Positions 30,404 through 42,097 of a stretch of DNA of 64,000 bases are shown here, in pieces. Source of the DNA: Elgaria multicarinata webbii. Lineage: Eukaryota; Chordata; Lepidosauria; Squamata; Anguidae. A program made the position numbers and the translations under genes. How positions within the stretch are numbered: the first letter of the stretch is position 1; every line of letters begins with the position of its first letter. The stretch covers positions 2,617,001-2,681,000 of the forward strand of contig NC_086182.1 in the NCBI RefSeq assembly GCF_023053635.1, given 5' to 3'. The notes beneath the pieces were generated by a model. It made no database searches. It saw nothing but the letters and a program-made list of their open reading frames with translations, and was not told the origin of the DNA.

Positions 30404-33400
30404 GGAGCCAGTCGCCTTTTCCTCATCCATTGCTGTTTCCTTGTTGGATCCTACTAGGTAGTATGTTGGACCGTCCCACAATTCTCTTGCACGTAAACTT
30501 CTTGTACCACCAACATTACCAAAATCTGCTTTGCCTAAGTCTGAAAACAGTGCATAGGGTTGTGGGTTACAAGCTACTCTCTGGAGCACACATCTGATGG
30601 CATCCACTAGCTTCTCTTTTCTGTCAGTAAACTCATCTCTATGAGACTGAACATTCCAATCAAATTTCTAAGAACCCAAGAATATTGTTGCAGTAATAGC
30701 AACAAACACTTTTTGCCTGTGCTGCTATTGCTTAACATTCTAGAAGAACCTTTTCACCATGAGGTGGGAAGATGGGAGATCATAAAGTAAGGTGTTTGGA
30801 AACTGTAGCCAGACTAGCCACTATTCCTCAAATGTGACCTCTATAGGAGAAATTCTGCTTTCTTGTCATTCAGAGCTGAAAATTGGCATTGACAGATATA
30901 CAAAGCATTGTAAGTTTCTGCTAGGGAATTATGCAGTGGAACTTCCCAACCACTGAAGTGTCCCAAGCAAATGCAGTTGTAACATAGCCGTCTCTGAGGC
31001 ACTCCTGCCAGCATGGAATCAAAGCTCCCTTTGGATTTGAAATGCTGAGCCACCCTTCTCAGTAAGTCCCACAGAGCTAGGTTTGAGATTGGCAATGGAG
31101 AGATTAAAATGAAGTTTGGCAGAAATATTTCAGGAATAGAATTGTGCTGGAGCGGGTTGGAGGGGGTGTGTTTTTTCTTTTCACTTTTAGCTGATTACCC
31201 TATTAGGGTGCCTTCGCTCAAACACATCTCTATACCTTTGTGTCAAAAGACCAAATACTACTCCTGTGCAATCTTTATTATAATGTCTTTGCATCGACAG
31301 CAACGTTGACCTTTTGTTCCTAGCAGCTTTTGTAGCTGCTAATTCCTGCTTCTTGTCTCTGGGACAATTATTTCTACCTCAGAGAGATGAACAAAGCTGA
31401 TCTCAATCCCTTTAGCACAAAAGAATTATGCCTCATTTGTATACTTGGTTCTAGTCCAATTTGTTTACTTAAAAATTCAGCAATAACCGAGTGACGAAGT
31501 TAGCTGTGCTAGCTTTGAGTTAATGACTGAGGAGACGGCATTAAAGTAATTCTGTGGTGCCCTCTTAGCATTCTAGCACTTCCTTGCCTGTTTAAATTAT
31601 TTGGTAGCCCTCTGAAAGTGGCTTCAGTGGGGATTTTGGGTTTTGACCATCAGGCTTTCCTCTTTTCTGCCCCCCCTTTCGCACAGTCTTGGGTGTCCCA
31701 TGTCAACAGCATTCTTCACGTAACCTATATAGAGCACACACAAATGTACATAACATGTGGTCTATAAATAGTATTTATTCATTTTTATATATAAAGTTAA
31801 TGTAATATGAACTTGTGCTTTTATAGATGTTTAGGAAACTTTATATGTCATGGTCTACTAACTGAGATGTCCTTAGTCTCCTTCTTTTTCCTTTGAACAT
31901 TAATATTGTCCGTCCCCACCCAACCCCCTTGGCCAACTCCTAATGGCTTTTAATTTTGATTTTCCATATGCAGCTATAGCTGCCACCCAGCACTTAGAGG
32001 ACACCTGAGAGCCAGTTAAGCAACTTAATGTCACTTCACTTTAAAAGGGCTGTGTAGCTTATTTAGCTTCTAATTCAGGCTTACTTGCAGGTTATGGCGG
32101 AGCTGCCAAAATCCACTGTCAAAGTTCTAAACAACATAAAAATACATTTTGATTTTTTCCCCTCAAGAAGCTTGAAGCTATCTCTGGATAAATGTTTTAG
32201 ATGGGAAGTGGGGCTAGTGGATTGCTAAAGATCTCCAAAGTTATTTCTTTTGAGTGTGCTATCTTTTTTTTTTTTTTAAAAAAAAATGCAGCTGGAATTT
32301 TCAGATGTCCAGCAGACTTGCACTGAACTCCTACTTGTCGGAGGCCACCTTGCATTTATAAGCTGGCTTTGAGTCCAAGCAGAAAAACTTCAGACCTGTG
32401 AACTTCAAAGAAGTTGAGTAGCTGCACTCTGAGATCCTTTGTTCCGACATGTTTTTGCCCAAGACCTTTGAGCTTCTGTTTTATTAATGAGTTGCATAAA
32501 CTATCTCACATATTCAACTCCATGTTGCCACCTTAAGGTTCAAAGTAACTTCAGATTTTGGGGGCATTTTGGTGGGGTAAATTTAAACTACAAATTTGTG
32601 TACTTTACTTTAGAAGTAATGAGTCTTAAGGATTCAGTCTAATGTGTTTTTTAATTGATGTGCCTTTTATGACTTAATTATAACTGGGCACAGTCCACCT
32701 GACTTCTCCTGGGTACTGCCCCTTCTCTTCCTCCTTCCCTAACAATATCTAAACAAGTGGAAGTAGCAGACACATCCATGGTTGTATGCAGCTGCTTTCA
32801 TTTTAGTGGACTTTGAACAGGAGAAATTCCTAGTGGATTGTGCCCATCCTCTTTTTTTTTTTTTTTTAGTAAAATACTGTGGGATTTTATTCTATTTTAT
32901 TTTGATGTCCCTATTGTGAATCAGTAATTAATCTTTGCACTGTCTGGATGTGGTCCTTGGATGGTACAGAAAATAGTGAACTTTGCAAGTCATGCACTAA
33001 TGTCAAAACTAACCTAAAGAGGTATGTGGTGTTTCAGAAACATCTAGATAAGTAAAATAAATTGTCCTGTGGGCTCCAGGGACATCTTTTAATGTCTTGG
33101 CTAGGACTAGTCTTGGCAGCTCCAAACTTCTGTGGTCCTCTTTGCTATTCACCCAGCCCACCCCTCAGATAGCTGTACCTACTTCAAGTCTGGAGAAATA
33201 GCCCCAATTGTCTATGTGGCCTCCAGTAATGTCCAACCTCCTGCCCACAACTTTAGTGAGGTTTGCATAGCAAAGGTGCGATGCATAACCACACAAATTT
33301 TCCTTTCTAACCACATGAGCTGAAGTTTCATACACTGCCAGAGTGGCATGGGAGCAGCTATGGAAGTAGCAGCAACCATGGCGCTTCGGTAATGTGTAAA

Positions 33401-33805
33401 CTGGGCCATAGAAGTGTAACATTCTGGTCCAGCCAGCCTTTCTCTCGAATTCACTGATCCACCAGCATTATTATTCAATAAGCTTCAGAAAATTAATTTT
33501 GTAGGTTGTTAAAAGGGAGCTGGGGTTGTTTCTGTGCCTGCGTTTGCAGCTGGAAGTCGTGTGTATGCTTAAAAAGGTCACAATGCTGTTGCACTTGGTA
33601 ACTTTCTGTGCACACAGTAGATAGGGAGCACACTTGATTGGAAATGGAAATCCAAAATTTGTGCTCTTATTGATCAGAAATAAATATGGGTGTCAGAGTG
33701 ACAGTCTGAAGTATCTTAAAAGTATTGTCTGTACCTGATGAACCTTTTTCCTGAGTGTTGAACACCCAGATCTTTTATTATGGTATTGTCTTTGTTTTGT
33801 TTTTT

Positions 33806-33811
33806 AATAAA
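33806..33811 (+). terminator. MXD1: Candidate proximal AATAAA signal, MXD1
   Basis: AATAAA in TTTTTAATAAAGCGG, 3.4 kb past the stop. Earlier AATAAA hexamers also occur at about 33056 and 33678, so alternative polyadenylation is likely. Confidence 0.45.
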
Positions 33812-35020
33812 GCGGAGCTTTCAAGGTGCTGAACTTTTTTCCAGGGTTGGTTTTTGATCCAAATTCAGAGCACTTATTTGAGATGTACAATTAGGTGCCA
33901 CAAACTTTTCCAGCCTCTTGCAAGATTCCAGAGCTCTGGGCATTAGCAGTCTGCGTGCTGCCAAATGCCATTTTAGCACTTTGTTCTCACAATAGGGCCC
34001 TTCTCTCGTTCCCCCAAACCCCCATCTGTCTTGTTTCTCTCCAGAATTAAATATCTGCAATAGCAAACACAGCCAGAAAGAGGAAGCCCTGTGTTCTCTG
34101 GGAGGGAGGGGTGAATGGGGCTGGGGGAGGGATTTTAAGTGCTCACTGCCTAATTAGAGTAAACAGGCATCTGGTGTAAAGTGTAGCAATATATTGGGAC
34201 TCAGAGTCCTCATTTTGCCCCCTTGGTAACAATTTTCAGGTTTTGACACTTACTGTATTGGGATGAATTCTGCTTTTTATATCTAGTTATGCATTTGCTC
34301 CCCTGCTGACATATATTGTGTTCTTTCTCTCTTGCTGCATTCATCTGAGAGAGATTTTTTTTTTTTGCTTTCAGTTGATGCAAGTGGTTGGTTTCACTAT
34401 GGCCATCTGAAGCTCTTTGAACAGCTATGTGAATCAGTTATGCTTTTGGTTTGGAGGGAAAGCTGTCCCAAATTACTGAGCAAACAAAATCTTTTATGCT
34501 CCTATGTCTGTGTACCAAGACTTACTTTAGCAAACTTGTTTGTTTTGAATATTATAATCTGGTTGAACGACACGTAAGAGTCAGCTTGTCCCTGGCTGTC
34601 ATCTGCTGGAGGGCTTAGTTATGCTTGCTGAAACATAGCTGTTCCCTTCTTAGGTGCCCAAAGATTTGACCCACCTGGAGGAGTTTGGCTTTATGTTTGT
34701 GCAGTTCTTTTTGATTGACCTAGGAACTTTCATCAAATAGGTGCTCTTGACAACACTTGCTGTTTTGAACTCTTGAGTTTAGTTTTGGAGTCTTCCAAAT
34801 AAAAATGAAGCCTAAACAGGAGAGCAGCAGACAGGGGGAAATAGAAATTCAGTTTCCAGATGTTCAGTTCCTAATGTAAATACCACGTTATTGCAAATCC
34901 TGTGTCAAGACCATATAATGGTGCTTTTTATTACAGTTAGCACATGCATTTTTAGAAACTACATGTTTTAGACAACCTTGCTGTGTATATGTATACTTCT
35001 GTATTGTTCAACTGTTAGAA

Positions 35021-35026
35021 AATAAA
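35021..35026 (+). terminator. MXD1: Distal AATAAA signal, MXD1
   Basis: AATAAA in GTTAGAAAATAAATTATTTC, with a GT-rich stretch (GTTCTAGTATTAGTGTTCTC) about 20-45 nt downstream. Repeats resume within 200 bp, so this is the best candidate for the gene end. Confidence 0.6.
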
Positions 35027-35214
35027 TTATTTCATTATTAAAGAGTGTTCTAGTATTAGTGTTCTCCTTGAAAAGAAGTTCTTATTCATTTGTGAAAGGT
35101 ATTCAAGTCATATTAGATCTTAATTCTGACTAGTTTAATCTCAAAAGTAGTACCTCACAAGAGCCTGTTTTTCTACTTCAGCAGAGCCAGTAGGTTCTGC
35201 TACAGAAAATGAAG

Positions 35215-35320
35215 GTTCTAGAGCAGGGTGGGCCCTCCAGATATTGTGAACTGCAATTCCCATCATCCCTCACCATTGGCTGTACCGGCTTTCACAGCCT
35301 TCCCCCTTCTCCCTTGACCT
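35215..35320. mobile_element. hAT-type MITE remnant
   Basis: CAGGGTGGGCCCTCCAGATA, CTGCAATTCCCATCATCCCT and CACCATTGGCTGT, the motif set also seen at 38.6, 55.3, 56.0 and 60.0 kb. Confidence 0.55.
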
Positions 35321-35834
35321 ATCTTGATTCCTGTGTTCAATTTTTGCCTGTTCTCTGGATATCAGGATTGCCATAGAACAGACACTAACCTTAATCATCC
35401 TGTCCTCTATGCACTCGGGCAAACGTTTTCCGTCGCTCCTTCGTTATGAAAGTTTTATTCCTCAGTTTCTGTCAAAAACCAATCTCAGGTATGTGCAGCA
35501 ATCCCCACCAGTAGACGCTTCTGGCTGGAATTCCAGCAGATGACAGAACTAAAGGAAACCAGGGCCTCCCGACACCTTTTTTCCCTTGCTGTACTCGTGG
35601 GGGCAGGGAAGTGTGACTCAGGCGGTGGAGGGCATCTGCTGGGCTGGCTTCTGACCTGGAGTGGGAGGTGTGGCCCAGTGAGCAAAGGGTTAAGGACGCT
35701 GCCCACCAAAGACTCCCTTGCAAGTGCGCCCTTAGGGATGTAAGAAATTTGTTTGTTTGCTTTAAATCGGGATTTATCTAGTTTTCACCTTCCCGATGAA
35801 ACTGACTCAGACACAATCTGGGGTCAAAGTCTAT
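35321..35834. other. Intergenic, nothing recognised
   Basis: No coding match or repeat. Confidence 0.4.
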
Positions 35835-36415
35835 ACATATTATAGTGTTGAGGAAAGTGCAGAAAAGGGCAACGCAAATGATTCAGGGGCTGGAGCATCT
35901 CCCCTGTGAGGGAAGGTTGCAGCAGCTGGGATTGTTTAGCTTGGAAAAAAGGAGGCTAACGGGAGACATGATAGAGGTGTACAAAACTATGCATGGTGTG
36001 GAGAATGTGGATAAGGAGACATGTTTCTCCTCCCATAATACTACAACTCAGGGTCATCCCACGAAGCTGTTTGGTGGGAGATTCAGGGCAGATAAAAGAA
36101 GGTACTTCTTCACACAGCACAGAGTTAAACTATGGAATTCACTACCATGTAGAGATGGACACTAATTTGGATGGCTTTAAAAGGAGGTTCAATAAATTCC
36201 TGAAAGAAAAGGGTCTCGATGGCTACTAGTGCTGATGGCTTTGTGCTGTCTCTCAGTAAGCCCATGTGCACCAGTTGCTGGGGAACGTGGGTGGAAAGGT
36301 GCTGTTCCACTCGTGTCCTGCTTTTGGCTGCCTGGTCATCAGCTGCTTGGCCACAGTGAACAGAACTAGATGGACCCATGGTCTGATCCAGCAGGGCTCT
36401 TTTTATGTTGTTTTG
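35835..36415 (+). mobile_element. CR1-type LINE 3' end
   Basis: Frame 35845-36150 reads LRKVQKRATQMIQGLEHL, GLFSLEKRRLTGDMIEVYK, GGRFRADKRRYFFTQHRVKL and WNSLPC, then breaks; the DGFKRRFNKFLKEKGLDGY end lies in the next frame. The tail ends in CTGATCCAGCAGGGCTCTTT. Confidence 0.85.
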
Positions 36416-37379
36416 TCCTCCCAAGTTGCTTTTTTCCTCAACTAAAGCTCCTCAATCACTGTAGCTTTTCATCGTAAGGGAAATTCTCACCCCCTGAACA
36501 CTTTGGTTGCCCCTTGCTGCACCTTTTCATGCTCTGCAGGAACCTCCTTAATACCTCAGGCTCTAAAAGAGCAGGGTTGTGAGGCCCAGGTTCTGGGCTG
36601 TAGAGTGTATTTTTGCTGCTACTCTGCTTGTAGCCAAGGATCTGGGGTGGAATTTTTTTCCTGCTGCTATATTTTCCCCATTTTTAAAAATGCATTAATT
36701 AATAACACAATGAATAGATACAATACAAAATTAAATCAAAGTTGTAATTGTTTTCAGGTAACTATCCCATGTCTTATATTTGCATGGCTCTGGAGACATG
36801 CTGAAATTAGTATACTAACAGTTCCATTGTTAATTTTTGCTAAAAATCTAAACACCGTAAGGGAAATGTATACTATTGAGTTGATCTGCCTTAAAAAAGT
36901 ATTGCAATAACATTTTTTAAATTAATTTGTTTTATTATAACCACATTAACAGATACATCCTATGAATGTTACTCAGAAGTAAGTGCTACTCTGTTCAGTG
37001 GAACTTTTAACGATTAAAGTATGCCTGGAATCCAAGCGGCAGCACACAGTTGGGTCTAGTGGCCATTTTAATTTCCCACAATGCTACACAACAACCGAGC
37101 CTTACGCTGTTCAGAACGCTAAACCAGGAAAAATATTAAATGGGGGATGAGGGGTAGGATAGGCACCAGCAGAAGTGCTGTGGACCCACTAGATGTTGGG
37201 TATTGACACCGCACCATCAGGGCCCTCAAGCATGTTGAGATAGGACTTTGTGCGCTATGAGAAATAATTGAGGGTTTCTCTGCCAGCCCAAATCCCCCAA
37301 GAGGAGGCTGCTTGCTGCATCTCTGTATGATTCCCTGTTCTGACCTCAGCTCCTTCCAAACTGGATTCAGCGGTAGGTG
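36416..37379. other. Intergenic, AT-rich, nothing recognised
   Basis: 36680-36960 is strongly AT-rich. No coding match. Confidence 0.4.
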
Positions 37380-37422
37380 GGCAGCTAGATGGACCTTGGT
37401 CTGATCCAGCATGACTTCTGTT
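37380..37422 (+). mobile_element. CR1 tail end, short
   Basis: GCTAGATGGACCTTGGTCTG then ATCCAGCATGACTTCTGTTC, only the last approx. 40 bp of the tail. Confidence 0.6.
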
Positions 37423-37914
37423 CTCTGCTGTGTCACTTTAACTGGCACGGCTGAATAATTCAATTGCTTCTTAGGCAGCAGTTCCACAGTATAAACTGCC
37501 TGTGGAAGAAGAGGGCTTTTGTATCTCTGAAATTCCTACAGAAGTGGAGTGGGCTCCTCAGAAAGCTAATCACTCTCATGCTTGCATCCTCTTTAAAAGA
37601 AAAGAAAGAAGTCAACAGTGGGGATCCAGGGGTGAAGGACGAGGGCTTCCAGGGTGCTCGTCTGCCAGAAGTGTGGCCCCTCTGGCCTTTGGGTGCTCCA
37701 CCAGGTCAATTGTGCCATTCAACACAAAGACAGAGGGGCCACCAGAATCAGCAACTCATGTGCAGGTCTGGTTGGGTCAAGGAGAGCAACAGACAGAAGA
37801 GTTGCCATCAAAGGGCAGCTTTGAACACTCCCCCCCCCCCCAAAAAAAAAACCTCTTGGGTCTGTGTTCTCCCAATGCTGCGCAGGGAAGTCAGAACTGA
37901 CCTGTGCAGACAGG
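37423..37914. other. Intergenic, nothing recognised
   Basis: A C10A9-type run at 37831-37850. No coding match. Confidence 0.4.
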
Positions 37915-38085
37915 CAAATGTCAAAGGAGCCCTGAGGCTGGATCAGGCCAAGGGTCCATCTAGTCCAGCACTCTGTTCACACAGTGGCCAACCATCTGCC
38001 CACGGGAAACCCACAAGCAGGACCGGAGTTCAACAGCACCCTCTCGCCCATGTTCCACAGCAACTGGTGCACATAGGCTTACTGC
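37915..38085 (-). mobile_element. CR1 3'-tail fragment
   Basis: GGATCAGGCCAAGGGTCCAT, CACAGTGGCCAACCATCTGC and CAACTGGTGCACATAGGCTT in antisense order. Confidence 0.72.
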
Positions 38086-38584
38086 AGCATTGGTGGGGTG
38101 TTGTGTCTGAAACCAGCTTCTCTTTCTGTTACCAATATTTACAAATCTGCCTTGTGTGACCGTCCTGCTGCTGTGTTCCTCTGGGCTGCTCATGAACTCC
38201 ACCAATCCTAGCGCTTCTGTAAGGCGGCTGGCAGGGTTTCCCCCTCTAGTTCTTTTGTTGCAAGAGGAGTTGTGCGCCTTGAACTCTTGCCCACGACTCT
38301 TGGCTGCTGGCAGCCCCCCCTTTTTTTTCCATTGCAAAAGCCCAAGCAAAGCTCAAGGATTTGGCAGGCGTGGCAAGGAACCATGCCAGTTTCAGAGTGG
38401 CAGCTTGGCCAGAGAGTGGTTAGTGTAGCTTGGTTCTGTTTTGTTAAGGAAAAGGAAGGGAGCCATCGCAGGTTCTTCTGAGGAGTGCTTAAGGCCCGAT
38501 CCACAGACCCATGTGAAGAAGTCGGTTGCCCACCAGCCTCTGTTCATCTCACCCGGCTGCATTCGTGTGCTTTATGCTTTACCG
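38086..38584. other. Intergenic, nothing recognised
   Basis: No coding match or named repeat. Confidence 0.4.
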
Positions 38585-38685
38585 CAGCAGTGGGCAACTT
38601 GTGACCCTCCAGATGTTTTGGCCTACAATGCCCATCATCCCTCACCATTGGCTGTGGGGCCGAGGGCCCAGGGGCTTCGACTTCT
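38585..38685. mobile_element. hAT-type MITE remnant
   Basis: AGTGGGCAACTTGTGACCCT, CCAGATGTTTTGGCC and ATGCCCATCATCCCTCACCA. Confidence 0.55.
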
Positions 38686-38739
38686 CAATTTCTAGGGAGA
38701 GGGTATGGGGCTAAATCTGGGAAAGGGGGTGGTGGTGGC

Positions 38740-38960
38740 TTGTTTACATTTATGTATCTATTTCTATTACTGGAAACCATCAAAAACGGATCCCAGAGTG
38801 TTTAAAGCCACATATTAAAATAATCAGTACTCAACAAAAATACTACATTTTAATTATATTATGATAGTTTACACACTACCGCACCATCCATAATCCTGTA
38901 CAATATACCATCCAGGATGAAGCCCAAAGTAAAGAAACAAACAAACTGTTTTTATGAATT
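38740..38960 (-). mobile_element. LINE 3'-tail-like sequence, diverged
   Basis: TTTACATTTATGTATCTATT, then GGATCCCAGAGTGTTTAAAG and an A-rich body, like the antisense LINE tails elsewhere in the window. Confidence 0.4.
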
Positions 38961-41745
38961 AAAACAAATATACTGTAGCTAACCAGAGGGAGCATTGAAG
39001 GGCAGATAACTAAACAAAGCACCAAGGAGAAGAAATGCATTCAGGCTGTGCAGTGCTGCCAGCCAGGCTGTGAGCTTACTGATGCTACCTGCTTGGCCGT
39101 TGCCCGCTCTGGGAAATCCGGGGGCTTGAGCTCCGCTGCCCCTCTGTAGTTTACACCCCTGCTACGGCTGATGGGAGTCACCGGCCGAAACTCCTGCAGG
39201 CTGTACAGAGCAGCACACACCAAAGGCAGCGTCCCGCTCCAAGCAACGTCGAAGTTATATGTCTGTTTTTGACTTCCAGGCCCTGCAACACACCGTTGCA
39301 AAGTATCCTCATCCTTCTAATAGGATGCCTCCTGTTCAGGGCTCCAGCCTCTCCTCTTTCAAAGGAATCCATTCCATTCTATTCCTCCACCACCCTCTTT
39401 CTGTTTTACTTTTTCCAGCTCATGTTCAATATTCTGTAGCTACTGAGTGTGTTCAGTCCCCTTATTGGACTGCTTTGGGCCCTCTTAGTTTTTTTCAGGG
39501 TTTGTGTTACAATGTGGGTTTTTGTGGTGGTGGGGAGACACTCCTTGGAACCTCCTCCCCTCCCCAAGCTGGCTGATAATTCCCTGTTTCTCAGCGGGCT
39601 TGTTTCAGTTCCCTTTGCTCAGCACCTAAATTCACTACTAAATGGAGTGATATAGTAGTAATTCCTCCTGTGCCCAAGTGAACCTGCATGTGGACTCTGC
39701 AGGTGGGAAGGCTCCTTTGCCACACACAGCCCCGGCCTATGAATAGCTCACAACTATTCAGCGTCAGCCACCTGGGCCATGATAACAGTGATGAATCAGG
39801 AAAGCAGATTGTGAGAAGGAAGTGTGCGGCGGCAGCGGCAGCCCCAAGTGTGAAGCACGGAGCCAAAAGGGACACAGCAAGGGAGATGCCAGCAGAGGCG
39901 CAGCTCGGAAAAACTCTCTTTGGTCAGAGGTAGCTCAACCTTTCGAAGAGGTTAATTTCGGGGTGGAGCAGCCACTGCAAACAAAACTGAGCTGCATGTG
40001 GGCGTCCAGGATAAAGGCAGCTCATGCTTGCTGGAGGCCCCCTCCCTTACAGGCCACAGAAAACAGCCCCAACACATCAATCCAGACGTAGCGACTCTAA
40101 TTTTAAACCAGGACCTGTTTGTCCTGCAAAGGCTCTGGGCTGTGTTCAATTAGTGGAGTGTATTTTGGCATTTGCAGAGAAGCTTTCCATGTAACCCCAT
40201 GTCTGCTCAATTAGGCTGGAGGCCTAAGTAGCCACCTTGGGCAGTGCAATTTGAGGGCCACCCGCCAAGCCAGGTGCACCCGGGTGACAGCACATGCTGT
40301 GCACAAGAACTGACTGCCTCCAACATGGCTGGCTCAGTGTGAGACCAGCGTGTCATGCACCACAGAATACTCTGTGCTAGCAGGAAGGAAGTTCTGGTGC
40401 ACACTCTTGGGTGGCACAGTGATACTATGGAAAAACCGTGAGCCAGCTTGCGCACACACTTTTGGGATAATTGAACAGGCTGTCAAACTAAAAAAATGCA
40501 GCTGTTAGGTGAGTGTGAGTGATCCTGAAAAGCAAGTCCCATAACCTTCTGTAATCACTCCAACCCTGAAAGGGAGATCTATGCGTACAACAGATCGCAT
40601 GCATGCATTTAATGTATGCATGTACGTATTGAATGTACTTATTTACCCCCTTCCTGGGTAGAAAGTTCTGTCAAGGCAGTTTTCAAAATTAAAAATATGA
40701 ACAAGTAAAAAATAACAATTATATATAAAAGGAGTAATTGCCTAATCAGCAGAAAGCTGTCACCTTAGTCTTGCACTACTGGGATGAATAGGGTCTCCGT
40801 TATGAAAGGGGCAGAGGGGGGTTGAATTTAGCCCCCCCCCAAAGTTGCATTGCTCCTTATTTATCTATTTCTAGTCTGTTTATGCTGCTCCTCGGCCATA
40901 AAGGCGCCCAAAGCAGATTTCAATCAATCAGTAAAGGGAGGGTAAGAAGAAGGGGGGAAATCAAGTAGTTTTTCAGCAGGCCTGGTGGGGTTGGGGCCCT
41001 GCTCTGGCTCTCCTCTCTGGGTGGGGGTGCCCAAGTGGAACAGGCCATGATGTTCCCCAGCCTGCCCTGGTCTCCCTCCTTCCCACAATCCTTCTTCTTC
41101 CCCACAGTGGATGTCAGTTTGCCCTTGGGGGCAGGGAGAGCGAGACCTAATCTAGAACTGCTTGGACCAGTTGCTCTCCCCCCCCCCCCCGCATTTTCGG
41201 TTGTACAGTGGCTTTGATCCGGCCCTCGTTCATCTTCTTGCACATGACTGGTGGTGCCAGGTGGAAGGGCGCGCCTCCTTCCTCATTGTCGTGAGCCCTA
41301 TTCACACATTACTCACATCAATGGAGTATTTGTGGCAAAAAGATCCATGCGCCGTACTGCGATCCCAGCAACATCACAGCAGGACAGGCACAACGTTGTG
41401 TAATTTCTGCCCAGGGAATCCAAAATCCACCATGTCCAGAGTGGATTAAAACCTTCGTGTGATAAGGGGCTCAGTTCCAATCCAAAAGCCACACCTCTCC
41501 TCTCACCTCTGTCGCTGTCATGGTCGACGTAAAGTCCCAGCGGAGGCTCTGGGTGCAATTTAGAACCCTGATTATAAATTGTGCAGCAGCCTCCCCAGGT
41601 GCAGGGGCCTCCTTCCCCCTCCCCCGCCACACTTTGGAGGCTATGGCGAACAAGGTAACAATGAGGAGTGGGGGTGAGCGGAGTGGTGCCACTTTTGGGG
41701 CAGAGGGGCTAAGAGAATTATTTCCTTTAATAAAGATAACATTCT
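38961..41745. other. Intergenic, little recognised
   Basis: 2.8 kb without a gene. LINE-tail-like phrases at 40625-40700 and 40855-40930 (TTTATTTATCTATTTC, CAAAGCAGATTTCAATC). No frame matches a family I know. Confidence 0.4.
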
Positions 41746-42040
41746 TTTATTTATTCGTTACATTTCTATGCTACCTAACAACCAAAGCTCTCTGGGTAGT
41801 TCACAGCAATTAAAACCATAAAATACAAGATAAGAATAAGATACAATATAAAAGCTTAGAAGTTTAAAACTACTGTATAAAACTGAGAAGCAATACAAAG
41901 ATTTAAAATACAGTACCAGATTTGAAACCGAAACAGAAAGACTGAAATGGCTGGGAAAGTAGCAAGGTCTTCACCCGGTGTCAGAAAGAGTGCAGCCTGG
42001 GCGCCAGGTGAGCCTCTCTGGGAAACTCATTCCACAACCC

Positions 42041-42097
<57 letters not shown>

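Larger units (their letters stand above)
30404..35045 (+). other. MXD1: MXD1 3' UTR, long and repeat-free
   Basis: About 4.6 kb from the stop to the last good polyadenylation signal. No SINE, LINE or MITE is recognisable, unlike everything downstream. It holds AU-rich stretches such as 31760-31860, a T14A9 tract at 32264-32286 and a T run at about 32852-32867. That this is one 3' UTR is inferred from the signals and the lack of repeats. Confidence 0.6.
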
